DNA from: Prevotella sp.
GTDB taxonomy: Bacteria; Bacteroidota; Bacteroidia; Bacteroidales; Bacteroidaceae
Direction: 5' to 3'
Length of the DNA stretch: 64,000 bases
Assembly: GCA_015060535.1 (NCBI GenBank)
Contig: SUYH01000007.1
Coordinates: forward strand, 62,001-126,000
Shown piece by piece: positions 18,692 through 27,806 of this stretch. A program made the translations under genes and the position numbers. Each line of letters starts with the position of its first letter. The stretch's first letter is position 1. The notes beneath the pieces were generated by a model that ran no database searches, had not been told where the DNA came from, and saw only the letters and a program-made list of their open reading frames with translations.

Positions 18692-19775
18692 GCACGACAT
18701 ATTCTGAGCGGGTTCCGATACGGAACTTGCCACCCCAAATGCCGAGGCCACTGCTGACATAATAGTTGGTGTGGCCTCTTTTGTGTGCTCCGAAGGCACA
18801 TTCGTAGATGGACTCCGTAATCCATGAGATGGGCCATACCTGTCCGTGATGGGTGTGACCGCTGAACTGGAAATCGATGTGCTGACGCTCTGCCTGCTCC
18901 AAGTGGTAAGGCTGGTGGTCAAGTAGAATGAGGAAGGAGGAGTGTGGAGTGTGTAGTGAGGATTCTTCCATGATCTTCCCTAAAGATTTGCGATGGATAT
19001 TGGTGCGGTCATCGCGTCCAATGATACAGAAGTCGCCAACCACCGTCGCACTGTCTTGCAGTAGATGGATGTTGGCATCTCGATAGAACTGTTGGGCATC
19101 AGGCTCTCCGCTATAGTATTCGTGGTTGCCTAGACAGGCATAGATGGGGGCAGAAAGCCGGTGGAACTCCTCGTACATCTTTTGATCCTTGAGTGGACGC
19201 ATGCTACCATCGATGATGTCGCCCGCAATCAATATCAAGTCGGGTTTCTCAGCATTGATGAGGTCTACCCAACGGTGAAACTCCTCGCGCTGGTTGTGAT
19301 AGCCTAAGTGCAGGTCGCTCACCATCACCAGCTTGACGGGTTTGCTCACCTTCTCTGACTTCAGCGTCAATTCCTCACGTACTTTATGCTTATAGTGCAG
19401 GTGTCCATAGACAAACAAGGCAATCATGAAGAAGGCAATGCCTCCCGTCACCCACCAGTTATTATATAATAAGGTACGCGAGATGAGGTGTACCAGTCGA
19501 CCTAAATCCAGCACTACGAAGAGCATAAACAGATAGAGCAGGATAAAAATGCTCGATGTGCCTATCTCGTAGACTGCCGTAGCCAGTGGCATGGGCATCT
19601 TGTCCGTCGAGCGGAAGATTCCTGCAAACATTAACAGGAAGGAGCCTACCATCAGCATAATGGCTAGGGTTTTCCATATCCAACTGAGGGGCAACAGGCA
19701 CCACACGTGCCAACTGATATAGGCTATGGCCATCAGGGGCAATAGCGTGAAAGCTAACATCCACATCATCTTCAT
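18675..19775 (-). CDS. Membrane-anchored metallophosphoesterase
   Basis: A 366-residue protein with four to five N-terminal transmembrane helices (residues about 1-135) and a C-terminal calcineurin-like phosphoesterase. Metal ligands are in VSDLHLGYH, IAGDIIDG, LGNHEYYSG, and FSGHTHHGQVWP. The YkuE/YaeI-like group includes UDP-diacylglucosamine hydrolases and other envelope phosphoesterases; the substrate here is unknown. An insert SSLHTPHSSF (near 18930-18964) is encoded by a CACTCC-type repeat resembling the intergenic tandem repeats of the region. A minus-strand -7 box lies at 19805-19812. Confidence 0.85.
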   Translation of the reverse strand: MKMMWMLAFTLLPLMAIAYISWHVWCLLPLSWIWKTLAIMLMVGSFLLMFAGIFRSTDKMPMPLATAVYEIGTSSIFILLYLFMLFVVLDLGRLVHLISRTLLYNNWWVTGGIAFFMIALFVYGHLHYKHKVREELTLKSEKVSKPVKLVMVSDLHLGYHNQREEFHRWVDLINAEKPDLILIAGDIIDGSMRPLKDQKMYEEFHRLSAPIYACLGNHEYYSGEPDAQQFYRDANIHLLQDSATVVGDFCIIGRDDRTNIHRKSLGKIMEESSLHTPHSSFLILLDHQPYHLEQAERQHIDFQFSGHTHHGQVWPISWITESIYECAFGAHKRGHTNYYVSSGLGIWGGKFRIGTRSEYVVLNLQR

Positions 19776-19776
19776 T

Positions 19777-19812
19777 TACAATTTTACCATTTACAATTTG
19801 GGGGCAAAGGTA
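19777..19812 (-). promoter_or_regulatory. -7 box and heptamer repeats upstream of the metallophosphoesterase
   Basis: TACCTTTG on the minus strand (19805-19812) followed by TTTACAA-like repeats up to the start codon. Confidence 0.5.
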
Positions 19813-19833
19813 CGATTTTTCCGTCTTAATTAT

Positions 19834-22044
19834 ATGAAGCGAGCAAGTTTATTTTTTATATTTTATTTTTTATTCAGTTCCGTAGGAGCGCAGCCAGCGG
19901 ATTATGTCTGGACTTCGCCCAGCCAGAATTCCTCAGAGTCGATGCCTTGTGGTGGTGGCGACGTGGGTATGAATGTGTGGGTGGAGCATGGCGATGTGCT
20001 CTTCTACCTGTCACGCAGCGGGTGTTTCGATGAGAATAATAGTTTGCTGAAGTTGGGACGTTTCCGTATCAGTCTGTCTCCAGGACTGGATATGCAGTCA
20101 TTCCAACAAATACTGCACCTCAACGAGGGCTATGTCGAGGTGACTGATGGCCAGATCAGCGTCCAGCTGTGGGCTGATGTCAATAAGCCTGTAGTACATG
20201 TCACCACCTCCAGCAAGAAGGGCAAGTTGACAGTAGGAGCTACTTATGAGAGTTGGCGCACCAAGGATATCACCCTCTCGAAGCGAGAACGTTTCCAGAG
20301 CAGTTATAAGTTTGCGGCTCCAAAGGGCTTACAGACCCTCCACGACAGCATCATTGCCGATAATCATTCCGTTACTTTCTTCCATCATAATGGAGATGAG
20401 ACCATCTTTGATGCTACGGTTAGCCAGCAACGTATGGAGAGTGTCAAGGAGCGACTCTATAACCCGCTTCGTCGTCTGACCTTTGGTGGACAGATGAGTG
20501 GACAGGGTTTTGTGTTGGTCGATCAGGTGTCGGGCCACTATGCCAGCAGCGACTTTAATGGCTGGCTGTACGTCACTGAGACCCCCGTCAAGCAGGCCCA
20601 TCTGCAGATAGCGATGGCTACCGTTCAGGGTACTGTCGCTGATTTCCAGAGCACATTGACGAAGACAAGACAGGCCATCAGACTCAATGCAGACCGCAAG
20701 GCTTCCCGCCGCTGGTGGCACAATTTCTGGACTCGTAGCTACATCACTGTCAACTGTCAACTGTCAACTGTCAACTCTATCATCCGCAACTACACCCTTT
20801 TCCGTTATATGTTGGGTTGTAACAGTCGAGGTCAGTGGCCTACCAAGTTCAATGGCGGTCTCTTCACTTTCGACCCAGAATATGTGAATCCTGCTGAGGA
20901 GTATCGCCTTTCGCCTGATTTTCGCAACTGGGGTGGGGGCGTGCATACAGCTCAGAATCAGCGACTGGTTTATTGGCCAATGCTGAAGAATGGCGACTTC
21001 GACCTGCTCATACCTCAGCTGGAGTTCTATCTGAATATCTATAAGAATGCAGAGGAGCGCAGCCGTCTCTACTGGGGGCATGAGGGAGCCTGCCTGACGG
21101 AACAGATTGAGAACTATGGACTGCCCTGCTATCCTGAATATGGCACTAAGCGTCCTGCAGGCTTTGATCCCGGTATGGAGCGTAATGCCTGGTTGGAGTA
21201 TGAGTGGGACACCTGTCTGGAGTTCTGTATGATGGCCATCGAGGCCCGACGTTATACCCTGTTCGATCTGGAGCGTTATATGCCTATGATTCGTTCGTGC
21301 CTCCGCTTCTTCGACGAACATTACCAATATCTGGCCAACCAGCGCGGTGCCAAGCGTCTTGATGGTCATGGCAAACTGGTGCTCTATCCTGGCTCAGGAG
21401 GTGAAACGTTCAAGGGTGCCTATAACTCCACCTCAACCATCGCTGCCCTTCGTACCGTAGCCGCAGCTATTGGCGATACCGCTCTGTTGCGCCGATTGCC
21501 TGATATCGTGGTTCGCGACAGCATGATTCAGCCTGCCTTGCATTACGAACGGCTGCAGAATGTAGAGACCACCCAGCTCTATCCCGTCTTCCCCTGGCGA
21601 ATGTATGGGGTAGGACGTCCTGACTTGCAGATAGCCCGCAATACCTATCAGAACGACTCGCTGGCCCTGAAGTTCCGCTCTCACGTAGGATGGAAACAAG
21701 ACCTGATATGGGCTGCCTGTCTGGGAATGACCGACGAGGCTGCCCGACTGTTGGAGTTGAAAATGGGCGATGGCCCTCACCGATTCCCTGCCTTCTGGGG
21801 TCCGGGCTTTGACTGGACACCCGACCACAACTGGGGCGGTTCTGGTATGATAGGTCTACAGGAGATGCTGCTGCAGGAGGTTGATGGCAAGATATACCTC
21901 TTCCCTGCCTGGCCTCGCGACTGGGATGTGAAGTTCAAATTGCATGCATCAAGGAATACTACTGTTGAGGCTGAACTGAAAGATGGACATGTCGTCCGCA
22001 TCAAAGTGACACCAGAGAACCGCCGGTCTGATGTAGTTTTCTAA
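19834..22044 (+). CDS. DUF5703 domain protein, glycoside-hydrolase-like (GH95-type fold)
   Basis: A 736-residue secreted protein: signal peptide ending SSVGAQ, then an N-terminal DUF5703 beta-sandwich (ADYVWTSPSQNSSESMPCGG) and a long (alpha/alpha)-barrel-like region with WPTKFNGGLFTFD and LYPGSGGETFKGAYNSTS. These resemble alpha-L-fucosidase-like GH95 relatives, but the substrate is not known. The start is the ATG directly before the signal peptide; the upstream open frame has none. Residues about 305-314 (TVNCQLSTVN) are the translation of four ACTGTCA heptamers. It precedes a SusC/SusD pair and is probably the locus enzyme. Confidence 0.8.
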   Translation: MKRASLFFIFYFLFSSVGAQPADYVWTSPSQNSSESMPCGGGDVGMNVWVEHGDVLFYLSRSGCFDENNSLLKLGRFRISLSPGLDMQSFQQILHLNEGYVEVTDGQISVQLWADVNKPVVHVTTSSKKGKLTVGATYESWRTKDITLSKRERFQSSYKFAAPKGLQTLHDSIIADNHSVTFFHHNGDETIFDATVSQQRMESVKERLYNPLRRLTFGGQMSGQGFVLVDQVSGHYASSDFNGWLYVTETPVKQAHLQIAMATVQGTVADFQSTLTKTRQAIRLNADRKASRRWWHNFWTRSYITVNCQLSTVNSIIRNYTLFRYMLGCNSRGQWPTKFNGGLFTFDPEYVNPAEEYRLSPDFRNWGGGVHTAQNQRLVYWPMLKNGDFDLLIPQLEFYLNIYKNAEERSRLYWGHEGACLTEQIENYGLPCYPEYGTKRPAGFDPGMERNAWLEYEWDTCLEFCMMAIEARRYTLFDLERYMPMIRSCLRFFDEHYQYLANQRGAKRLDGHGKLVLYPGSGGETFKGAYNSTSTIAALRTVAAAIGDTALLRRLPDIVVRDSMIQPALHYERLQNVETTQLYPVFPWRMYGVGRPDLQIARNTYQNDSLALKFRSHVGWKQDLIWAACLGMTDEAARLLELKMGDGPHRFPAFWGPGFDWTPDHNWGGSGMIGLQEMLLQEVDGKIYLFPAWPRDWDVKFKLHASRNTTVEAELKDGHVVRIKVTPENRRSDVVF
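20746..20773. repeat. Heptamer tandem repeat (ACTGTCA)4 inside a gene
   Basis: Four perfect 7-bp units in the DUF5703 coding sequence. The same unit occurs four times in the intergenic array at 18121-18148. Because 28 bp is not a multiple of three, a change in copy number would shift the frame. Confidence 0.9.
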
Positions 22045-22166
22045 AAAGAATAGAGCCCGTCATCACGACGGGCTCTATCTCTTGAGTGTTAATCTAATAA
22101 CTTTCACTATTATCCAATTACTATGAAAAAACTACTAACCTTTTACAAATAAAGAATCATTTTTGA
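22045..22166 (-). ncRNA. Candidate small RNA, element 2
   Basis: Minus-strand unit between the DUF5703 gene and susC. It has a consensus promoter at 22172-22203, the boxes GGTTAGTAGTT (22130-22140) and GTTATTAGATT (22091-22101), and ends at a 12-bp-stem hairpin (22050-22078) followed by TATTCTTTTTAG. No open frame longer than a few codons is present. It parallels element 1 at 6504-6700. Transcription is inferred. Confidence 0.5.
22050..22078. terminator. Terminator hairpin between the DUF5703 gene and susC
   Basis: Perfect 12-bp stem with arms ATAGAGCCCGTC and GACGGGCTCTAT and a 5-nt loop. The T-run is on the minus-strand side, so it ends element 2. It may also slow plus-strand readthrough from the DUF5703 gene. 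Confidence 0.8.
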
Positions 22167-22171
22167 TGATG

Positions 22172-22203
22172 CAAAGGTACGAACTTTGCCCGATGTCCGC
22201 AAA
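22172..22203 (-). promoter_or_regulatory. Promoter of element 2
   Basis: Minus-strand TTTG (22200-22203), a 20-bp spacer and TACCTTTG (22172-22179). Confidence 0.75.
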
Positions 22204-22308
22204 AACTTTCGGCAAACACCCAATTTTTTTAAGCGAAAATGTTACAGATGCGATGTTGGAACGTCTTTTTAACGAATAACTATTAATATTAACTTAAAAA
22301 CAAATCAA

Positions 22309-25300
22309 ATGAAAAAATCTATGAAGACCTACTTGGCTTTTGGTCTGATGGCAGGTTTGTTGATGCCTTGCACGGCAATGGCTGATACGACTACACCTCC
22401 CAGCCAGCCTGCCGCAGTGCAGCAGGCAAGGCCCGTTAAAGGTAATGTAGTGGACGAGAACGGTGAGCCGCTGATTGGCGTATCCGTTAAAATCGTCGGA
22501 GCTAATGGTGGTGCCATCACCGACATCAACGGTAACTTCACGCTGCAGGCTCCCGGTACTGCCGAATTGCAACTCTCCTACACGGGTTACAAGACGGTTA
22601 CCGTCAAGGCACGTCAGGAGATTAACGTCCAGATGGAGCCTGATGCTCTGGGACTGGATGAAGTGGTGGTAATCGGTTTCGGTACGGTGAAGAAACGTGA
22701 CTTGACTGGTTCTGTGGCTCAGATTAAGAGTGAGGCTATCTTGCAGACCCCCACTTCTGATGTGGCAACAGCTTTACAGGGCCGCATCACTGGTTTGGAT
22801 GTGAACGGTTCTGACATGCGTATTCGTGGTAACCGCTCTATTAACGGTAGCAATGAGCCATTGGTTATTATCGATGGTGTGCAGGGCGGAAGTCTGAGCG
22901 ACTTAAACCCTGATGACATCGAGAATATCGATGTACTGAAGGATGCCTCTTCAACCGCTATCTATGGTTCGCAGGGTGCCAATGGTGTTATCATCGTGAC
23001 GACGAAGAAGGCCGAGGCTGGTCGTTTCCAGATATCTTACAATGGTTATGTGACGGGTGCTTTCCGTCAGCAGCATCCTGACTATCGTTCGGGAAGCAAT
23101 TACTACGAGGCTCGTAGGCTGGCAGCCCAAAATGCAGGCAACTGGAGCAGCAGTGCCGACGACATCAACCTCTTTGGTGGAAGTCCCGAAGCTCTGGCAG
23201 CTTATCAGGCAGGTGCCTTTACTAACTATGAGGACGAGGTGCAGAAGTCTACTACATGGAGCACCCAGCACTCACTGACTCTTTCTGGTGGTAACGACAA
23301 GACGACAGCCCGCTTCAGTGTAGGCTATGCCAATGACGGCAGCAAGTGGAAGAACAGCGGTGGCACAGACCGTTACACGCTCCGCGCCAACATCGACCAC
23401 AATATCCGCAAGTGGATTAGCGGCGGTGTTACCTTCCAGCTGACCCACAACCGCTCAGAGCGTTCCCCATACGAGGAGGCTTCGACCACCGACATGCAGC
23501 TTGGATCGCCCTACGGATACTATGATTACGGTACAGGTAAATACGTGATAGGTTCTGAATTGGTGGAGCGTCCGCTTGATGCTGGTAGCTACGTCAATCC
23601 ACTTGTTAACACCCTGAATGGCGACCGTTACAGTCGTGAGACCTATGGAACGAATATTGTGGCTAATGGCTATCTGGATATTCATCCTATCGATGGTCTG
23701 ACTTTCCGCACTCAGTTCAATGCGCATATCACCAATGCTTCTGATGGTAGCTTCCAGGCTAACAACTCAGCGACTCAGCTATACAACGGTACAAACTTGA
23801 GCGCTGCTTATGAAAGCAAGTCAAACAGCCTGCATACAGAGTGGAATAATATCCTGACTTACAATTTCACGATGCTTCCTGAGGATCATCATCTGGGTGT
23901 TACGGCACTGACTACTTGGAGCAAGAAGACCTATGATATCTTGTCTGCAACATCTTATGGTCAGACCATTGCCAGCAACCTCTGGTGGAATCTTGGTAGC
24001 AACGATGGCGGCGCAGGTCATGTGGTTCATGGCAGTGCCTACACCAAGGAGCAGAACTTCTCTTATGCTTTCCGTGTCAACTACGACTGGAAGAGCCGTT
24101 ATCTGTTCACCGCCTCTCTGCGCCGCGACGGTGCTTCTCGTCTGGCTGAGGGACACAAGTGGGATACCTTCCCTTCTGCAGCTGTTGCATGGCGTGTCAG
24201 CGATGAGCCCTTCATGAAGAATACCAAGTCTTGGCTCGATGATTTGAAGATTCGTGCCACTTATGGTGTGACGGGTAATGCAGGTATCGGTGTCTACGGC
24301 ACTCAGTCGGGTGTCACCTTCGACGCCGGTCAGCTTGGCTTCCAGGATACTCAGGCCAATCACTACTGGTTAGGTGTGAAGACTACCAGCGACAAGACAG
24401 GTGAGGCCATTATCGGTAACCCCGATACCAAGTGGGAGCGTTCTACCACTTTTGACCTTGGTTTCGACCTGATGCTGTTCAACAATCGCCTGAGTGTTAC
24501 CTTCGACTGGTATAACACGAAGACCACCGACCTGATCTTGCTGCGTCAGTTGCCTACTTCGTCGGGTAATGATGGTAAGTTCAGTACCTACACCAATATC
24601 GGTTCTACTCGTAACCGTGGTTGGGAGTTGACTATCAACAGCCGTAATATCGTCACCAAAGACTTCCAGTGGAACAGCACATTGTCACTGTCTGCCAACC
24701 GTGAAGAAATCCTGGAACTCGCTGATGGCAAGGATATGATTCAAGTAGGTAGCAAGCCTGAGGAAGTATTGATGGTGGGACATCCCGTCAATTCGTTCCG
24801 TGCATACGTCTATGAAGGAATATGGACCACTGCCGAGGCTGCTCAGGCTGCCCAGCTCTACAAGGATGAAGCCAAGAAGAAGCCTTTCCAGCCTGGCGAT
24901 ATCAAGGTGAAAGACCTCAACGGCGACGGCTACATCTTACAGAGTGCCGACTATGACTATCTCGGCTCTACATCGCCCAAGTGGTTTGCCGGATTCAACA
25001 ACGACTTCCGCTACAAGGACTTCGACCTTAACATCTACATCTATGCACGCTGGGGACATTGGGGTGAGAACCCATTGGCCAACTTCACTCCATCTAATGG
25101 TGGACGTTATACAACGATGGATTATTGGGTAGCCGGTTCTAATGAAGGTGGTTCTTTCCCCGCATTGATGCAGAACTACAACTTCTACGACTATCTGGGT
25201 TATACCGCATATTGGTACTGCGACCAGTCGTTCATCAAACTGAAGCGAGTTGCTTTAGGATACACTCTCCCGCGTTCTGTTATCAAGAAGCTGGGTATTG

Positions 25301-25425
25301 AGAAACTTCGTGTCTATGCTACCGTCAACAATCCTCTCTATATCGTCAAGGAAGACTGGATGAAGGAGTTTGATCCTGAGGGTCAGCAGCGTAGCATTAC
25401 GTTTGGTTTGAATGTTAACTTTTAA
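22309..25425 (+). CDS. SusC/RagA family TonB-linked outer-membrane transporter
   Basis: A 1038-residue outer-membrane importer. After the signal peptide (CTAMAD) comes a carboxypeptidase-regulatory-like domain (VKGNVVDENGEPLIGVSVKI), the TonB-box region (LDEVVVIGFGTVKKRDLTGS), the plug (IRGNRSINGSNEPLVIIDGV; LKDASSTAIYGSQGANGVI), and a 22-strand barrel ending ITFGLNVNF. It imports oligosaccharides using energy from TonB. SusD follows 13 bp later, and the DUF5703 enzyme lies upstream, suggesting a small utilisation locus of unknown substrate. No convincing TAnnTTTG is seen before it. Confidence 0.95.
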   Translation: MKKSMKTYLAFGLMAGLLMPCTAMADTTTPPSQPAAVQQARPVKGNVVDENGEPLIGVSVKIVGANGGAITDINGNFTLQAPGTAELQLSYTGYKTVTVKARQEINVQMEPDALGLDEVVVIGFGTVKKRDLTGSVAQIKSEAILQTPTSDVATALQGRITGLDVNGSDMRIRGNRSINGSNEPLVIIDGVQGGSLSDLNPDDIENIDVLKDASSTAIYGSQGANGVIIVTTKKAEAGRFQISYNGYVTGAFRQQHPDYRSGSNYYEARRLAAQNAGNWSSSADDINLFGGSPEALAAYQAGAFTNYEDEVQKSTTWSTQHSLTLSGGNDKTTARFSVGYANDGSKWKNSGGTDRYTLRANIDHNIRKWISGGVTFQLTHNRSERSPYEEASTTDMQLGSPYGYYDYGTGKYVIGSELVERPLDAGSYVNPLVNTLNGDRYSRETYGTNIVANGYLDIHPIDGLTFRTQFNAHITNASDGSFQANNSATQLYNGTNLSAAYESKSNSLHTEWNNILTYNFTMLPEDHHLGVTALTTWSKKTYDILSATSYGQTIASNLWWNLGSNDGGAGHVVHGSAYTKEQNFSYAFRVNYDWKSRYLFTASLRRDGASRLAEGHKWDTFPSAAVAWRVSDEPFMKNTKSWLDDLKIRATYGVTGNAGIGVYGTQSGVTFDAGQLGFQDTQANHYWLGVKTTSDKTGEAIIGNPDTKWERSTTFDLGFDLMLFNNRLSVTFDWYNTKTTDLILLRQLPTSSGNDGKFSTYTNIGSTRNRGWELTINSRNIVTKDFQWNSTLSLSANREEILELADGKDMIQVGSKPEEVLMVGHPVNSFRAYVYEGIWTTAEAAQAAQLYKDEAKKKPFQPGDIKVKDLNGDGYILQSADYDYLGSTSPKWFAGFNNDFRYKDFDLNIYIYARWGHWGENPLANFTPSNGGRYTTMDYWVAGSNEGGSFPALMQNYNFYDYLGYTAYWYCDQSFIKLKRVALGYTLPRSVIKKLGIEKLRVYATVNNPLYIVKEDWMKEFDPEGQQRSITFGLNVNF

Positions 25426-25438
25426 TTGATTAGGAACT

Positions 25439-27322
25439 ATGAAGATTTTCAATAAATATTTCGTAGGTGCGTTGCTGCTTGGCACCACCATAGGTCTCAC
25501 ATCGTGCGACCTGGACGAGTATAATCCTTCTTCAGAAACTGCCGATGCCGTCTTCGCTACGGAGCAGGGAATGCAGGGACTCGTCAACCAGATGTATTAC
25601 AACTTCCGATGGAAATATTTCGGACGTGAAGACCCTGTGCTCTATTTTGAAGGTGCCGGTGATATCTGGGCTAATATTCCTGATAAGTACACTTATGGTA
25701 TGCAGCTGACCCGTTTTGTCGATCTGCAGGGTGACCGCGGTCAGGTGCAGGGAGCATGGAACCGTGTATATGATAACGTGAATCTGGCTAATGAGGTGCT
25801 GGAATACCTGCCCACCACTCAGGGATTGAAGCAGGAGACCCACGACACCTTCGAGGGCGAGGCACGCTTTATGCGCTCCTATAACTATTGGTGGCTGGTA
25901 GAGTGGTTTGGTGACATTGAGATGCGCACCAAGCCAACTTCGACACCGGTATATACAGCCTATCGTACAGACCGTAAGGTCATCTACGACGAAGTGATTA
26001 TCCCCGACGCTGAGGCAGCAACGAAGCTGTTGCCCATACAGCCGTACAATGGTGAGGTAGGACGCTCAACCAAGAAGGCAGCCTATGCATTGCTGGCTCG
26101 TGTGTGTCTGACTCGTGCTCAGTATGAGACTGCCGGCAGCAGCGAGGCCCGTGCTTTCTATCAGAAGGCTTACGACGCAGCCAAGTATGTGATGGACAAT
26201 CAGGCATCGCTGGGTATCAGCCTTTACAGCACCTACGATGAAATCTGGCAGGCTAAGAACAACAAGACTAATTCTGAGTATCTCTGGGTAGTCACTCACT
26301 CTAGCAACTCTACGCTGAATAAGCAGAGTGGTAACCCCAACCGTCTGCACATGTACTTCTCACCGCGTCTGCTCAACCGTTTCGGCAATGTTCAGAATGC
26401 CACCAACTGGGAATATCCACGCGAGAGTGTGCTGCTCTGTCCTACCTATTATCTGCTGAACCTCTATGCCGACTGGGATCTCCGTTACGACGTGCTGTTC
26501 CAGGAGGAGTTCCCTGTCAGTGCCGACAGCTATACTTGGGACGAGGCCGCTGTGACCAACTACATGGCTCCAGCCGCGTTGCAGGGCAAGACCATCAAGA
26601 AGGGTGACTTGGGTTTGAAGGTAACTCGCAAGACTGTTACAGATGCAGAGCGTGAGGCTGCTGCCGAGCAAGGCTATGTACTGCTGGGTGCTAACAACGT
26701 GTATGACCTTCGCGCAGGAAAGGTGACTTCGATGGGCGGAGCTCGTATTCGCGACTTGAACCCCGACGATATTGGTGGTGTTCCCACTACTACCTTTGTG
26801 GCAACCTCTTATCCTCGTTTCCGCAAATATCGTATCTGGGACCGTGATCCCAATGGAACATTCCTGCTGACAGCTGCTAATGCACAGATTGGCTTCGCTG
26901 ATGTGCCCATCTTCCGTTATGCTGAAATGCCTCTGATCGCTGCTGAGTGTCAGATGCAGTTGGGTAATGCCGCTGCTGCTGCCGACATCATCAACGACGA
27001 GGCTAAGGGTATCCGAACCTCTCGTATCTTGAAGCCTGGCCATAATGCTAGCGAGATGAAGGTGTCAGCTTCTGACATGACAATTGAGTGGTTCTTGGAG
27101 GAGCGTGCTCGTGAGCTTTGCGGCGAATGGCTGCGCTGGTTCGACCTGAAGCGTACTCATAAGATGGTAGAATACTTCAAGGGCCACAATCCTGCTATGC
27201 GTGGTGATGAGCCTGTGGATGAGCACAACTATCTGTGGCCTATTCCCACAAGCTTCCTCGACAAGCTGGAGAATGCTACTGAGTTTGGTCAGAATCCTGG
27301 CTACAACCCCTATGTCAAATAG
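25439..27322 (+). CDS. RagB/SusD family surface lipoprotein
   Basis: A 627-residue lipoprotein with lipobox Cys in IGLTSCDLDEYNPSSET. The helical TPR-like scaffold of SusD is visible, with MRSYNYWWLVEWFGDIEM early and the C-terminal signature FLEERARELCGEWLRWFDLKRTHKM. It caps the SusC barrel and binds glycan at the surface. It is transcribed after susC and is followed by a strong terminator. The substrate cannot be told from sequence. Confidence 0.95.
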   Translation: MKIFNKYFVGALLLGTTIGLTSCDLDEYNPSSETADAVFATEQGMQGLVNQMYYNFRWKYFGREDPVLYFEGAGDIWANIPDKYTYGMQLTRFVDLQGDRGQVQGAWNRVYDNVNLANEVLEYLPTTQGLKQETHDTFEGEARFMRSYNYWWLVEWFGDIEMRTKPTSTPVYTAYRTDRKVIYDEVIIPDAEAATKLLPIQPYNGEVGRSTKKAAYALLARVCLTRAQYETAGSSEARAFYQKAYDAAKYVMDNQASLGISLYSTYDEIWQAKNNKTNSEYLWVVTHSSNSTLNKQSGNPNRLHMYFSPRLLNRFGNVQNATNWEYPRESVLLCPTYYLLNLYADWDLRYDVLFQEEFPVSADSYTWDEAAVTNYMAPAALQGKTIKKGDLGLKVTRKTVTDAEREAAAEQGYVLLGANNVYDLRAGKVTSMGGARIRDLNPDDIGGVPTTTFVATSYPRFRKYRIWDRDPNGTFLLTAANAQIGFADVPIFRYAEMPLIAAECQMQLGNAAAAADIINDEAKGIRTSRILKPGHNASEMKVSASDMTIEWFLEERARELCGEWLRWFDLKRTHKMVEYFKGHNPAMRGDEPVDEHNYLWPIPTSFLDKLENATEFGQNPGYNPYVK

Positions 27323-27344
27323 ATAACTCTATAATCCTGAGAGT

Positions 27345-27374
27345 AGAGCTGGCCTTGGTGCCAGCTCTTTTTTT
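27345..27374 (+). terminator. Terminator of the SusC/SusD operon
   Basis: Stem AGAGCTGGC / GCCAGCTCT followed by TTTTTTG, 23 bp after the susD stop. Confidence 0.85.
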
Positions 27375-27386
27375 GTTCAGACGTCA

Positions 27387-27733
27387 GTGGGAGTGGTCAT
27401 GGTCACAGCTGTGACCATGACCGCTTTTGCAGGGGAATGGAGCCGGATGACAGGGGTAAAGAAGCCAGATAGCAGGGAGAGAAACGGCACTTTACGTTCG
27501 TACGCCTATGCCCAAACGTTTTGTACGCCAATGGCCAGAAGCGCATCGTTTCAGAGTGGAACCTACGTCCCACGCCTCGCGACCTGAACCAGCCGTTGAC
27601 GGGCTGCGTGGCCGATGGAATCACGCGCCATTACAATGAACAAGGCAGACTGACAGCTACCTATCACTTCAAGAACGGTATCCTGCAAGACGACCAACAG
27701 CAAGGTAGCTCAGGACTTGTTGGTGACATGTAA
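27387..27733 (+). pseudogene. Remnant of a small MORN/YwqK-like repeat protein
   Basis: Two overlapping frames seem to be parts of one broken gene. The first begins at GTG with a signal-like stretch (MVTAVTMTAFAGEW). The second, from about 27470, reads VLYANGQKRIVSEW and ends with ITRHYNEQGRLTATYHFKNG, which looks like MORN-type repeats of the YwqK family (G-x-x-K/T-x-Y-x-NG). The second frame has no ATG, and the reading would have to shift near 27505. It is enclosed by two terminators. Weak evidence; it could also be noncoding. Confidence 0.35.
27395..27422. repeat. 28-bp perfect palindrome
   Basis: Each half is 14 bp (GGTCATGGTCACAG and its complement) with no central spacer. It lies 21 bp after the SusCD terminator and is not followed by a T-run. 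Confidence 0.9.
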
Positions 27734-27740
27734 AAAAAGG

Positions 27741-27780
27741 AAACTGGTCCCGATGTCTTTCGACTGGGACCAGTTTTTTT
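27741..27780. terminator. Bidirectional terminator between convergent units
   Basis: Arms AAACTGGTCCC (27741-27751) and GGGACCAGTTT (27766-27776), with T-runs on both sides. It ends mdh on the minus strand and any plus-strand transcript from the remnant. Confidence 0.85.
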
Positions 27781-27806
27781 TATGGGGTTGACCAATAAGC
27801 TGTAGC

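Noticed and set aside
22123..22152. Plus-strand mini-ORF MKKLLTFYK upstream of susC
   Set aside because: The conserved boxes are better explained by the minus-strand promoter, leader and terminator of element 2; no plus-strand promoter precedes it.
22240..22246. A TGTTACA before the first susC, resembling the xylan half-site
   Set aside because: There is no second copy 21 bp away and no TAnnTTTG at the right distance.
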